This document shows positions 1-7,023 of a stretch of DNA of 33,910 bases, in pieces. Below the pieces are notes generated by a model. The model did not search any database. It had not been told where the DNA came from and worked only from the letters and a program-made list of their open reading frames with translations. The DNA lies in IMG/VR virus record IMGVR_UViG_3300018074_000013, positions 1-33,910 of that record; one strand, given 5' to 3'. This DNA comes from a virus. Each line of letters begins with the position of its first letter. Within the stretch, counting starts at the first letter, position 1. Position numbers and translations under genes: made by a program.

Positions 1-408
1 GAGGTACGCCAGGCGTATCTCCGGGAGGTAGCCGCTACTGGGCTTCTCTGCCGATCGGCCTTTAGGCTGGACTTCTGGACTGGGCCCTTCAAGGATCTTA
101 GGAAAAAGGATCCTGAGTTCGATACCCAGGTTAAGGAAGCCCTCGCCCTCTACGGGGAGCTGCTCGAGGCCGAGGCTCATCGGAGGGGGGTGGACGGATG
201 GGAGGAGCCGGTCTTTTTCCACGGCGCCGAGTGTGGTAGGATCAAGAAGCACGACGGGCGCCTCCTCGAGCTGAAGCTCAAACGGTTCGTGCCCGAGTAC
301 CGGGAGCGGGTGAGTGTGGACGCAGCCCTTACCGGCGGGGTGCTGATCGTCAACCGACCGGCCGCGAGCGCTGAGGAATGGGTGCAGAGGGCAGCGGAGA
401 AATCTTGA
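1..408 (+). CDS. Terminase small subunit-like protein, 5' truncated
   Basis: The frame is open from the first base and runs 135 codons to TGA, so the true start lies outside the window. The visible part has a helical stretch ending in a LLEAEAHRRGVDGWEEPVFF segment, then KHDGRLLELKLKRFVPEYRERV. This order (EA.RR.V.G.EEPVF, short hairpin, D.LL...LK...P.KYR.R) is the usual C-terminal pattern of HTH-type small terminase subunits that recognise phage DNA for packaging. The N-terminal HTH itself is not in view. The typical 'SDTLLIFLLK' segment is replaced by a charged variant. In many phages this gene directly precedes the large subunit; here that gene lies 6.6 kb downstream. The assignment rests on remembered family pattern, not a search. 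Confidence 0.7.
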   Translation, partial: EVRQAYLREVAATGLLCRSAFRLDFWTGPFKDLRKKDPEFDTQVKEALALYGELLEAEAHRRGVDGWEEPVFFHGAECGRIKKHDGRLLELKLKRFVPEYRERVSVDAALTGGVLIVNRPAASAEEWVQRAAEKS

Positions 409-427
409 TTCTAAGGAGGGAAGGAAC

Positions 428-1171
428 ATGCCTATAGCAGCTACCGACCTGATCGCTTACGAGGCGCTCAATAGGCCAGATGACGATGTGACCCTGACGG
501 GTGGTGGGATCGATATTGATCACCGCACGGTTTTCACCCAGATGACTGCTAACTCGAATCTTGAGGTTGTAAGCTCTAACGCAGGCGACACGACCCAGAG
601 TTTCACTGTCAAGGGCCGGAATGCGGCTGGCGTGATCGTGACTGGCACAGGGACCCTTAACGGGACGACTGCGGTCGCGGTTCCGAATGGTCCCTACGAG
701 AGGATACTCAGATTCTTTATCGGTGCCGATGCGACTGGGACCGTGACGCTCCGGAACACGGCGGCCGGTACGACCTGGGGGACGGTCCCGCCGGCGGAAC
801 GTGGCTTTCACAGCGCATTTTATGATTCGGCCAGCGAGGCCGCGATCGCGATCCGCTTCCACAAGGTCCATTGGAGAAATTCGCACGCAACTCTTACGGG
901 AACCAACGCGAAGGTGAGACTCTCTGCTGATCCAGACGCTCGGATCCGTCAAGCCATAGAGACGGCAAAAGGTGATACGACCACGATCGCGAACCGGAAG
1001 ACTACCCCCGCGGGTGTTACGTTCGTGGATGACAACGTGGACCAGACCGTGCCGACTGGAAATCTCGCGGCAGGAGAGAATATCGGCGTCTGGTATGAGC
1101 AGAATCTTCCGGCGAGCGATACAGTTCATCGAACGACTTACACGAGCCAGCTAACCGTCACTACCGTCTGA
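428..1171 (+). CDS. Unknown virion-type protein, 247 aa
   Basis: ATG start behind a strong SD (AAGGAGGGAAGGAAC). The protein is rich in Thr, Ala, Gly and Val with alternating polar/hydrophobic stretches, no signal peptide and no membrane segment, which suggests an all-beta structural protein. A glycine/threonine-rich central part (about residues 55-120, with GTGTLNGTTAVAVPNGPYER) resembles jelly-roll or decoration proteins of phages in style only. The C-terminal third ends in IGVWYEQNLPASDTVHRTTY and a short Thr/Val tail. It overlaps the next gene by one base (TGATG), so the two are probably translationally coupled. Its place among other virion-like genes supports a capsid-surface or fibre role, but no family was recognised. 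Confidence 0.75.
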   Translation: MPIAATDLIAYEALNRPDDDVTLTGGGIDIDHRTVFTQMTANSNLEVVSSNAGDTTQSFTVKGRNAAGVIVTGTGTLNGTTAVAVPNGPYERILRFFIGADATGTVTLRNTAAGTTWGTVPPAERGFHSAFYDSASEAAIAIRFHKVHWRNSHATLTGTNAKVRLSADPDARIRQAIETAKGDTTTIANRKTTPAGVTFVDDNVDQTVPTGNLAAGENIGVWYEQNLPASDTVHRTTYTSQLTVTTV

Positions 1172-1377
1172 TGAATCGGATAATCTATAATTGCAGGGGA
1201 CGTCGGCAGCTTACCAATGACGATTCGCAGGTACTTTATACCAACGAACGCCTTGGCTGTGGGGAGGACGTGACACCGGTGATTGAGGCCGTGATGGCTG
1301 ATGGCCAGGATCATGAGATCCAGTGTCCGAAGTGTAGTATGCGGATCAGTGTCAAGAAGATACCTATAGGAGGATGA
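1171..1377 (+). CDS. Small putative zinc-binding protein, 68 aa
   Basis: ATG overlaps the stop of the previous gene (ATGA). The product has four cysteines, C8, C30, C52 and C55, the last two as CPKC. This could form a single treble-clef or zinc-ribbon site, although the first half has unusually wide spacing. Acidic middle (GEDVTPVIEAVMADGQDHE) and a basic C-terminus. It ends just before the GTG start of the next gene, in an AGGAGGATGATGTG context that also provides that gene's SD. Function unknown; small zinc-ribbon proteins are common accessory genes in phage operons. Confidence 0.7.
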   Translation: MNRIIYNCRGRRQLTNDDSQVLYTNERLGCGEDVTPVIEAVMADGQDHEIQCPKCSMRISVKKIPIGG

Positions 1378-1378
1378 T

Positions 1379-2056
1379 GTGGCCGGACCAGTAGCGACGT
1401 TCGTTCAGCTCCCGACCGATGCAGGAAATACCGGGAAAAAGGTCCGCACCCAGAGTCTTGTAGTTGGGCCGGACACGGTCCACCACCACTTCTTCGTACC
1501 GACGAGCGTAAGGAAGGTCGTCGGGATGTACTACTTCAACAGCGGTATTCTGACCGGCCACACGACCGCCCACAACGGTACCGGGACGGCGTACTTTTGG
1601 CTCGAGATGCCGACTGGGCAATCCATCCGCGCTCGCCTACGTAGGATGAGAGTCATCTTGAATAATGGGGCGTCTATAGGGGCTGATGTGACGACCATCT
1701 CCAGGTACGCATTGGCTCGTTTCACCTTCACCGGGGCGGCGTCCGGAGCCACGATAACGCCCGCCAAAAGGCACCTGACGAGCGATGCCGCGAACGTGGC
1801 GAATATACGTACGGCCAGTACCGGCATGACGATCACCTTGGGGGCCATCGCGTGGAGTACGATCAACCCCGCCATTGAGTTCACTACGTCTGGGATCTTT
1901 GGGATTGCCACTGAGTACGTATGGGATCCGGTCGTCGAGGACGAGTACCTGGATATTGGTTCCGGCGAGGGCCTGCTCTTTTATGGCCCTGACGCGGGCG
2001 TCGCCCAGTGGCGGCTCAGCTTCAACGGCGTCTGGGACGAGTATGATAATGCATAG
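1379..2056 (+). CDS. Unknown virion-type protein, 225 aa
   Basis: GTG start one base after the upstream TGA, with AGGAGG about five bases before it. The sequence is beta-rich, with many Thr, Gly, Ala and aromatic residues, and no signal peptide. Motifs such as VHHHFFVPTSVRKVVGMYYF near the N-terminus and EGLLFYGPDAGVAQWRLSFNG near the C-terminus look like jelly-roll strands of phage receptor-binding or capsid fibre proteins. No named family was recognised. It belongs to the same close-packed run of genes (428-6200) and is likely a virion surface component by context only. Confidence 0.75.
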   Translation: MAGPVATFVQLPTDAGNTGKKVRTQSLVVGPDTVHHHFFVPTSVRKVVGMYYFNSGILTGHTTAHNGTGTAYFWLEMPTGQSIRARLRRMRVILNNGASIGADVTTISRYALARFTFTGAASGATITPAKRHLTSDAANVANIRTASTGMTITLGAIAWSTINPAIEFTTSGIFGIATEYVWDPVVEDEYLDIGSGEGLLFYGPDAGVAQWRLSFNGVWDEYDNA

Positions 2057-2068
2057 AGAGGAGGAGAC

Positions 2069-2278
2069 ATGTGGTACGTGCAGATCACTGGCCGTCTCTC
2101 GAGTCTCGGGACGGTGCTCGCCGATCCGCTTGCGCCTAGATACGTATCCCGGCCCGACCTGTCGAAATATGACTTTCGTCCTCCTACCTCCACCGCGCGA
2201 CAGAGTCAAGGAGGTCATAGATGCCCTGATGTCGAGCATGAATGGTGCCGACATGATAAAGTCACAGGTGGTGGATAA
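2069..2278 (+). CDS. Small unknown protein, probably frameshifted
   Basis: ATG at 2069 behind a strong SD (GAGAGGAGGAGAC). The first 36 residues (ending RPDLSKYDF) look like normal protein. The rest of this frame (RPPTSTARQSQGG... to the stop at 2278) is low quality and unlike its start. From the same point, the +1 frame reads VLLPPPRDRVKEVIDALM and continues to 2306 as a convincing amphipathic helix. The likely full product is about 78 aa and crosses frames at TTT C (2174-2177). Either one base is missing or extra in the assembly, or a +1 frameshift is used. No function recognised. Confidence 0.5.
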   Translation: MWYVQITGRLSSLGTVLADPLAPRYVSRPDLSKYDFRPPTSTARQSQGGHRCPDVEHEWCRHDKVTGGG

Positions 2279-2306
2279 ATTCGGGGCATGGCGGAACGGG
2301 CCGTGA
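2169..2306 (+). CDS. +1-frame continuation of the small protein at 2069
   Basis: From ATG 2169 this frame encodes 45 residues: MTFVLLPPPRDRVKEVIDAL, then a helical tail with NGADMIKSQVVDKFGAWRNG, ending at TGA 2304-2306, one base before the next ATG. The ATG has no SD (the preceding bases are CTGTCGAAAT), so independent initiation is weakly supported. Better reading: it is the C-terminal half of the 2069 gene, reached by a +1 shift. Its stop fits the tight gene spacing of the operon (next start at 2308) better than the 0-frame stop at 2278. Confidence 0.45.
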   Translation: MTFVLLPPPRDRVKEVIDALMSSMNGADMIKSQVVDKFGAWRNGP

Positions 2307-2307
2307 C

Positions 2308-3129
2308 ATGGGTGACTGGCCGGCTACTCTTGGACATGGGAAGATTGTGCAATATGGGATAAGTCCCTCTAATTCTTTAGGTACCTCGACGACCAGCGGC
2401 ACGGCGAACGCCAAGAGTCCGTGGACGCAGCTCACGCCGTTGTCGAGTATCAGCGCCCACGGGTTCTTCCTCCAAATACTCTCCCAGGGTTTAAACGACA
2501 ACTTAGTCGATGTTGGGATCGGCGAGAGCGGCGCGGTTAAGGTCATCGTCTCTAATGTCCTTTATACTTGTGGCAGCATCGCCGACCAGCTCTTCTTCTA
2601 TGCCCCTGTCTCTATAGCGGCTAATAGTAAGGTATGGGCGCGCCACCAGAGTACCGGGAGCTCGGGGGATACCATCTACGTGAGCGCGCTCCTGTGCGCC
2701 CATGGGTTTCTTGGGCTGCGTCCGGTGTCTAAGTTCGTGACCTTTGGTGCCATGACGAGCGACAGCGGAGGAACTGAGGTGGACCCGGGTGGGACCGCGA
2801 ACACGAAGGGAGCCTGGACCGAAATCGTCGCCTCTATTGCGATTAAGGTCCGCATGCTCTATGTCGCTATCGGGAACCGCGATCTCGCCACCAGGGCCAC
2901 AATGAGCTTGTTCATTGATATTGGGATCGGGGCCTCGGGAGCCGAGAAGGTGCTCATGTCAAACCTCTATTGTTTGTCCGAGGACGGAGGTGACACGTGG
3001 ACGCCACAGATGTTCGGCCCATTCTTCACGCAGGTCCCATCTGGAACCAGGCTGTCTGCCAGGGCCCAGTGCAGCTCCGCCACCATCAACGAGCGGCTAT
3101 TCGATGTGGTCTTGTACGGAGCTCCGTAG
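2308..3129 (+). CDS. Duplicated-domain virion-type protein A, 273 aa
   Basis: ATG one base after the upstream stop. The protein has two copies of a beta-rich domain of about 130 residues. Each copy has GTAN.K..WT near its start, a D[VI]GIG.SGA.KV centre (residues about 68 and 203) and a Y.P or FGPFF...P...R..AR late segment, so the gene arose by internal duplication. It starts MGDWP, as does its neighbour at 3133, and the two are tandem paralogs. No signal peptide or membrane segment. The domain style suggests a virion surface or fibre-like protein; no family name can be given. Weak SD, so translation is probably coupled to the upstream gene. Confidence 0.8.
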   Translation: MGDWPATLGHGKIVQYGISPSNSLGTSTTSGTANAKSPWTQLTPLSSISAHGFFLQILSQGLNDNLVDVGIGESGAVKVIVSNVLYTCGSIADQLFFYAPVSIAANSKVWARHQSTGSSGDTIYVSALLCAHGFLGLRPVSKFVTFGAMTSDSGGTEVDPGGTANTKGAWTEIVASIAIKVRMLYVAIGNRDLATRATMSLFIDIGIGASGAEKVLMSNLYCLSEDGGDTWTPQMFGPFFTQVPSGTRLSARAQCSSATINERLFDVVLYGAP

Positions 3130-3132
3130 GTC

Positions 3133-3960
3133 ATGGGCGATTGGCCTATCGCGATTGGTACGAGCGAGCTGCTGGATCAGGGTTTAAATACTGCGAGTAC
3201 CACCCTGACCTCTGTGACCAGCAGTGCCACGCCGAACGCCATGGGCTCCTGGACCCAGATCGTCGCGTCCTCGCCGATCGACGCCCAGATGGTCCACGTC
3301 ATGCTGTCGGTCGACGACTCTACCCGGGATAGTCTCATGGATCTCGGGATCGGGGCGGTCGGGGCCGAGAAGATCGTTTTTCCCAAGATGCTCCTCACTA
3401 ATTCCAATAACGATCGTATGGCGTGGTCTTTCCTGATGCCTGTCCCTGTTAAGGCCGGGATCCGGATAGTCGCCAGGGTACAGACCTCGTCCATATCTCT
3501 AGTAAGGAGGATCGGCCTCCACTTAATGGGTAGGAGCTTTCTTGGGTTCAGCGCCATGGGTCGCGTCCTCGCATGGGGAGCTGACATATTGACGAGCAGC
3601 GGGACCCTGGTCGATCCCGGTACCGTCGCGAATACCTTCGGCGCCTGGTCCGAGCTAGTCTCTTCTACGATTAACAAAGTGAGGGCGCTTTACGTCATGG
3701 TCGGGAATAATAATCTCTCGGTTCGCGGGACGTGCGCGGCGCACCTTCAGATAGGAATAGGGGCGGCAGGATCGGAAAAGGTGCTGATCCCGCAGATGCA
3801 GCTTAGGAGTCAGACTGCGACTGATCTCTGGACCCCGCGCGTCTTCGGACCGTTTTTCGCACAGGTCCCTGCGGGCGTCCGGATCTCGGCCAAGGCCCAG
3901 TGCAGTATCACGACCGCCACTGAGCGTCTGATACCTGTGGTAGTATACGGAGTGGATTGA
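3133..3960 (+). CDS. Duplicated-domain virion-type protein B, 275 aa
   Basis: Tandem paralog of the preceding gene, separated from it by three bases. It shares the MGDWP start, two copies of the same domain (D[LI]GIGA.G.EK[IV] at about residues 74 and 205), F[LM].PVPVKAGIR or FGPFFAQVPAGVR strands, and a common C-terminus (KAQCS...ERL...V[VL]YG). With its neighbour this gives four copies of the domain in 1.65 kb. Identity between the genes is clear but far from complete, so the duplication is old. Function unknown; most likely a virion structural protein, perhaps forming hetero-oligomers with its paralog. Confidence 0.8.
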   Translation: MGDWPIAIGTSELLDQGLNTASTTLTSVTSSATPNAMGSWTQIVASSPIDAQMVHVMLSVDDSTRDSLMDLGIGAVGAEKIVFPKMLLTNSNNDRMAWSFLMPVPVKAGIRIVARVQTSSISLVRRIGLHLMGRSFLGFSAMGRVLAWGADILTSSGTLVDPGTVANTFGAWSELVSSTINKVRALYVMVGNNNLSVRGTCAAHLQIGIGAAGSEKVLIPQMQLRSQTATDLWTPRVFGPFFAQVPAGVRISAKAQCSITTATERLIPVVVYGVD

Positions 3961-3964
3961 AGCT

Positions 3965-4306
3965 ATGCCAAGCCTAGAAGCGAGCGGAACCCAGGCGGCC
4001 ACGGTAGGCGTCGAGCATCTCCTAGCTACGGTGACGAGTAACAAGACCCTCGTCTTCATGGTCGACGCTAATGCAATGACGAACGGTAACTCGACGGACG
4101 CCGCAGATGAACTGGAGCTTAAGATCGAGACTTCGGTCTTATCTGCCGGAGCGTCGAGAGTCGCGTACCTTGCATCGTTCTTCGGGGCCCAAGCGGAACC
4201 GATCCTGATATCGGTCCCAGTACCCTCCGACATACAGTCGATCTTCAGGCTGAAGCAGACGGCCGGCGTGGATAGATCCTTCCCGTGGAAAGTACTGGGA
4301 TTGTGA
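3965..4306 (+). CDS. Unknown virion-type protein, 113 aa
   Basis: ATG four bases after the preceding stop. The short beta-rich protein opens with MPSLEASGTQAATVGVEHLL and has a regular pattern of strands (KTLVFMVDANAM, ELELKIETSVLSAG, PILISVPVPSDIQSIFRLKQ). It contains no cysteine, no signal peptide and no membrane segment. Small beta-sandwich proteins of this size occur beside phage fibre genes as adaptors or decoration proteins, but no specific family is recognised. The next gene begins two bases after its TGA. Confidence 0.75.
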   Translation: MPSLEASGTQAATVGVEHLLATVTSNKTLVFMVDANAMTNGNSTDAADELELKIETSVLSAGASRVAYLASFFGAQAEPILISVPVPSDIQSIFRLKQTAGVDRSFPWKVLGL

Positions 4307-4307
4307 C

Positions 4308-5891
4308 GTGTCCGTCGCCCTCAGACACACAGCGGAGTACATTCCGCTCTTTAAGTGGCTTCTCCATGATTCCGTTCCGCCGTTCGCTGGATTCGAGTCG
4401 TCCCCGGCAGAGAACGGATGGGCGATGCATGATTCCGTCCCTCCGTTCCAGAGTTTTGAGCCGGCCCCCGCGGCCGACACCTGGATACTTCACGATTCGA
4501 TCCCACCGTTCCGGGATTTTATTCCGGAGATCCCCGTCACTCGCTTTCTCGTCCACCCGTGGGAGGCCCTACGAGGTATTCTGCGCGACAGGACTCAACC
4601 CTGGGAGTCTTTTGGCACACAGAGTCAGGTCGCTGAACAGTTCTGGGAGGCGATGGCGAGAATCCAGAAGACCGATCAGCAGTTCTGGGAATCGCTCCTC
4701 GGTGTGCGCCCGACCGCGGCTCAGCCTTGGGAGGCGCTTTCCGGAATCCGCCCGACCGCGGCTCAGCCTTGGGAGGCGCTTTCCGGAATCCGCCCGACCG
4801 CGGCTCAGCCTTGGGAGGCGCTTTCCGGAATCCGCCCGACCGCGGCTCAGCCTTGGGAGGCGATGGCGAGAATCCAGAAGACCGATCAGCAGTTCTGGGA
4901 ATCGCTCCTCGGCCTTCGACCAGTTGCGGTTCAGCCCTGGGAGGCCTTGTCGTCTATTGCGAGTGGAGTGTCTCAGCCATGGGAAGCTATGGCTCTCATC
5001 TCGAGAGCGGCCGTGCAGCCCTGGGAGGCTATGGCACTCATCGCACGCATCGCGATGCAGCCGTGGGAGAGCCTACTAGGCCTCGCGCGGACGGCGGCGC
5101 AGCCGTGGGAATCGCTTCAGGGTATACGGCCAATTGTCTCACAGCCCTGGGAGGCGATGGCCATCATCACTCCTCTCGCAGCCCAGCCATGGGCCTCCGG
5201 GAGGACTCAACAGGCATCGGCCGGTCAGCCATGGGAGAGCCTGGTCCAGCTCGCTCGAATGGCCGCACAACCCTGGGAATCGCTAGCGACCGCGCTCCGG
5301 ATCGCTGGACAGCCCTGGGAAGCACTCCTCGGTCTTCGCCCTCTCGCCCAGCAGCCGTGGGAGGCTGGCGGTACACAGCAGAACGCGGCGATTCAGTCCT
5401 GGGAGGCGATGGCCCTACGTCAGGTCTCCGCCGGGCAGACGTGGGAGTCCATCCGGAGCGTGCTCCGAACCGCGGGCCAGTCATGGGAGAGCCTTGTTGC
5501 CCTGACCCGGACCCAGAATCAGTTCTGGGAATCTCTGATAGGTCTATCGGCGTTTGCCCAGCAGCCATGGGCATCCACCGGGGTGATTGTGGTCACGGCT
5601 GCTCAGCCGTGGGAATCGAGGGTTCTTCTGGTCGTCTCAACGGCCCAGCCCTGGGAGGCTCTGGTTGGCATATCTCGTCAGGCCGCCCAGCCCTGGGAGG
5701 CGAGGAGCATGAGGACCGCTTTCGCCATTCAGCCTTGGGAGGGTATAATCAAGCTTGTATTTGATGGTACCGTGGTCAATATTTGGTTCGTTCCTATTGG
5801 TGGAGCGGGCTGGCAGATACCTTCAGGTGGTAACATCTGGACCGTACAGGATGACGAGGATCTCTGGACTGTACCGAAGGGGGAGGAGTAG
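4308..5891 (+). CDS. Trp-Glu tandem repeat protein, 527 aa
   Basis: GTG start one base after the upstream stop. Residues 20-82 are three 21-residue repeats, each starting HDS[VI]PPF. Residues 83-488 are 29 consecutive, gap-free 14-residue repeats with consensus QPWE[AS][LM]xGIRxxAx. The Trp is present in every copy, and Glu in all but two. The C-terminus (490-527) has further Trp motifs (IWFVP, GWQIP, IWTVQ, LWTVP). There is no signal peptide and no cysteine in the array. Lengths of 14 and 21 are multiples of seven, so an amphipathic helical or solenoid rod with a Trp stripe is possible. It may be a virion fibre or spacer protein, like its neighbours, and the following gene resembles a fibre adaptor. 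No family recognised; function inferred from context only. Confidence 0.85.
   Translation: MSVALRHTAEYIPLFKWLLHDSVPPFAGFESSPAENGWAMHDSVPPFQSFEPAPAADTWILHDSIPPFRDFIPEIPVTRFLVHPWEALRGILRDRTQPWESFGTQSQVAEQFWEAMARIQKTDQQFWESLLGVRPTAAQPWEALSGIRPTAAQPWEALSGIRPTAAQPWEALSGIRPTAAQPWEAMARIQKTDQQFWESLLGLRPVAVQPWEALSSIASGVSQPWEAMALISRAAVQPWEAMALIARIAMQPWESLLGLARTAAQPWESLQGIRPIVSQPWEAMAIITPLAAQPWASGRTQQASAGQPWESLVQLARMAAQPWESLATALRIAGQPWEALLGLRPLAQQPWEAGGTQQNAAIQSWEAMALRQVSAGQTWESIRSVLRTAGQSWESLVALTRTQNQFWESLIGLSAFAQQPWASTGVIVVTAAQPWESRVLLVVSTAQPWEALVGISRQAAQPWEARSMRTAFAIQPWEGIIKLVFDGTVVNIWFVPIGGAGWQIPSGGNIWTVQDDEDLWTVPKGEE
4365..5771 (+). repeat. In-frame 63-bp and 42-bp coding repeat array
   Basis: Three 63-bp units (4365-4553) are followed without a gap by 29 units of 42 bp (4554-5771). 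All are in frame and encode the HDSxPPF and QPWE repeats. Because 42 is a multiple of three, the other two frames stay open too, giving a long spurious overlapping frame at 4727-5764. Most units have diverged at synonymous sites, so the array is old apart from a recent homogenised core. Confidence 0.9.
4707..4863 (+). repeat. Near-identical 42-bp tandem repeats
   Basis: About 3.7 copies of one 42-bp unit (units starting near 4708, 4750, 4792 and 4834; core GGCTCAGCCTTGGGAGGCG) are identical at the DNA level. A separate 59-bp stretch at 4644-4702 recurs exactly at 4854-4912, a distance of 210 bp or five units. This indicates recent slippage or unequal recombination within the gene, so copy number may vary between related phages. 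It is also a place where short-read assembly could miscount. Confidence 0.85.
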
Positions 5892-5894
5892 CCA

Positions 5895-6200
5895 ATGGCG
5901 GGCGTGAAGACGGCCCCGGAGGTACTACTAAAGACGGTCGACGAAGTGGTGCTCGCGGACTTCGACTTCGCGGCCAACATGGCCTCGACCGAGACGATAT
6001 CGACATTTGTTTCTCTGACGATTACCCCATCGGGCGCCGGCCACTTGGTAAAGGACGCGCACGTGATCAGCGGGCAGAAGGTACAGCTCAGGCTCTCCGC
6101 CGGGATCCTAAACACAAGCTACTCTCTCGACCTGAAGGTGACTACTTCTTTACTGCAAACACTTGAGGGATGCGGATTTATGAAGGTGAAGGCATGTTGA
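5895..6200 (+). CDS. Fibre-tail adaptor-like protein, 101 aa
   Basis: ATG with a strong SD (GGGGGAGGAG) six bases upstream. The sequence reads as a small immunoglobulin-like beta domain: an N-terminal charged strand (VDEVVLADFDF), TISTFVSLTITPSGAG, ISGQKVQLRLSAG and SYSLDLKVTTSLLQTLEG. This order (polar strand, 'SGxKVQxRLSxG', 'YxLxxxVTTSxxQxLEG') matches the pattern of small phage proteins often annotated as fibre-tail adaptors or Ig-like virion domains. It follows the Trp-Glu repeat protein directly, which fits an adaptor for that protein. The family call is from memory and moderate in confidence. Confidence 0.6.
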   Translation: MAGVKTAPEVLLKTVDEVVLADFDFAANMASTETISTFVSLTITPSGAGHLVKDAHVISGQKVQLRLSAGILNTSYSLDLKVTTSLLQTLEGCGFMKVKAC

Positions 6201-6277
6201 TAGATCCTCTGACAGGGGACGATGAAGACGACGATGATGATCTTGATCCTTTCGTCGCTGCTCGGCGGCTGCGCTAG
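6194..6277 (+). CDS. Possible 27-aa acidic micro-ORF
   Basis: ATG overlapping the previous stop (GCATGTTGA), with a GAAGGTGAAGG SD-like run before it. It encodes 27 residues with a DDEDDDDD run and a basic end (AARRLR), stopping at TAG 6275-6277. It overlaps the start of the lipoprotein gene in another frame, and much of the acidic run comes from the GATGATGAT stretch of that gene's start. It may be a coupling leader rather than a functional protein, or simply chance. Confidence 0.25.
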   Translation: MLIDPLTGDDEDDDDDLDPFVAARRLR

Positions 6278-6539
6278 GTTCTCCCGGGTGGAGGCGCTCA
6301 AACTCCCCGGAGAGGAGTGGAGGATCTATTCGGTCGCAGGCGTGCGACTCGGGGAGACCTCACATCTGGACCTGGGGGTCGGGCATCGGCTCGACCTTGG
6401 GTCCCTCGAGGACACTCCGATCGCGCAGGCTGCGTTCCGGATCGCCGGAGAAGGCGGCGGATCGATCTCGGGCCGGGTGGATTACGCCCCGGAAATTGGC
6501 GAGGTGACCGGATCGATCGGAGTGGAGGTGGAATGGTGA
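6222..6539 (+). CDS. Small phage lipoprotein, 105 aa
   Basis: ATG behind CAGGGGACG. The N-terminus is a textbook lipoprotein signal: basic MKTT, a hydrophobic core (MMILILSS) and a lipobox LLGGC with the modified cysteine at residue 17. The mature part (about 89 aa) begins CARFSRVEALKLPGEEWRIY and is beta-rich, with alternating charged and Gly residues (LDLGVGHRLDLGS, GGGSISGRVDY). This suggests export and anchoring to a bacterial membrane. Possible roles are an outer-membrane spanin partner, superinfection exclusion or host-surface modification; none can be chosen from sequence. Seven-base overlap with the next gene. Confidence 0.75.
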   Translation: MKTTMMILILSSLLGGCARFSRVEALKLPGEEWRIYSVAGVRLGETSHLDLGVGHRLDLGSLEDTPIAQAAFRIAGEGGGSISGRVDYAPEIGEVTGSIGVEVEW

Positions 6540-6769
6540 GCGACATTACGCTGCCTGAGGCCACAATGGAGGATATCCTGGATGAGATTGGGCGCCGTGC
6601 CCGGGCCGTGGTCGTGACTATGCTCGTGACCCCTCGAACACACCGGCGCGGCAGCGAGGGAATCAAGATATACTTCCGAGGGGATACCGTCGCGTGCATC
6701 GGGCTGACCAACGCCACCACCGTCAGGCTGATGTCGCAGGTGCGACCATGCGACCCGGAGGAGCTATGA
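6533..6769 (+). CDS. Unknown small protein, 78 aa
   Basis: ATG GTG start inside the 3' end of the lipoprotein gene, preceded by GGAGGTGGA, which makes this the natural start; the frame is open further upstream but has no better site. The product MVSDITLPEATMEDILDEIG... has an N-terminal helix followed by two strands (AVVVTMLVTPRTHR, IKIYFRGDTVACIG) and a short acidic tail. Four-base ATGA overlap with the next gene. No recognised family; soluble, with a fold compatible with a small regulatory or accessory protein. Confidence 0.7.
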   Translation: MVSDITLPEATMEDILDEIGRRARAVVVTMLVTPRTHRRGSEGIKIYFRGDTVACIGLTNATTVRLMSQVRPCDPEEL

Positions 6770-7023
6770 GAGAGAGTAAAATCAAGGAGTTCCGGCGCCT
6801 CCTGCGGGCCGTCGGTCTAAGCACCCTCTCACACCGCGTCTGGAAGCGTCTGCTCCGGCTCTATCGGGAGACGCCAGCGGGTGAGAAGGCCGAGTTCGTT
6901 ATTCTTTTGCCACAGATGGTCTCGAGGGCCAGCGATCAAGCTTTAACCGCCGCGTGGGGCCGCATGAACGACGAGCAGCGGGCCAAGGCCCCGGCGGCCG
7001 TACGCGGGAGGTTTGAGTCATGA
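6766..7023 (+). CDS. Small basic helical protein upstream of terL, 85 aa
   Basis: ATG at 6766 follows CCCGGAGGAGCT, a clear SD, and overlaps the upstream TGA. The protein is basic and helical (KIKEFRRLLRAVGLSTLSHRVWKRLLRLYRET), with a C-terminal part ALTAAWGRMNDEQRAKAPAAV. It sits directly before the large terminase with a four-base overlap, where many phages carry the small terminase subunit or a packaging cofactor. A DNA-binding role would fit, but no small-terminase motif was recognised and a better candidate for that role is at 1-408. Confidence 0.7.
   Translation: MRESKIKEFRRLLRAVGLSTLSHRVWKRLLRLYRETPAGEKAEFVILLPQMVSRASDQALTAAWGRMNDEQRAKAPAAVRGRFES

Noticed and set aside
4727-5764. A 345-codon plus-strand frame inside the Trp-Glu repeat gene
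   Set aside because: It is the shifted reading of a 42-bp repeat; periodic DNA keeps alternate frames open.
4365-5771. Diversity-generating retroelement target or variable repeat
   Set aside because: No reverse transcriptase, template repeat or adenine-biased variation was found in the window; variation is spread over synonymous sites.
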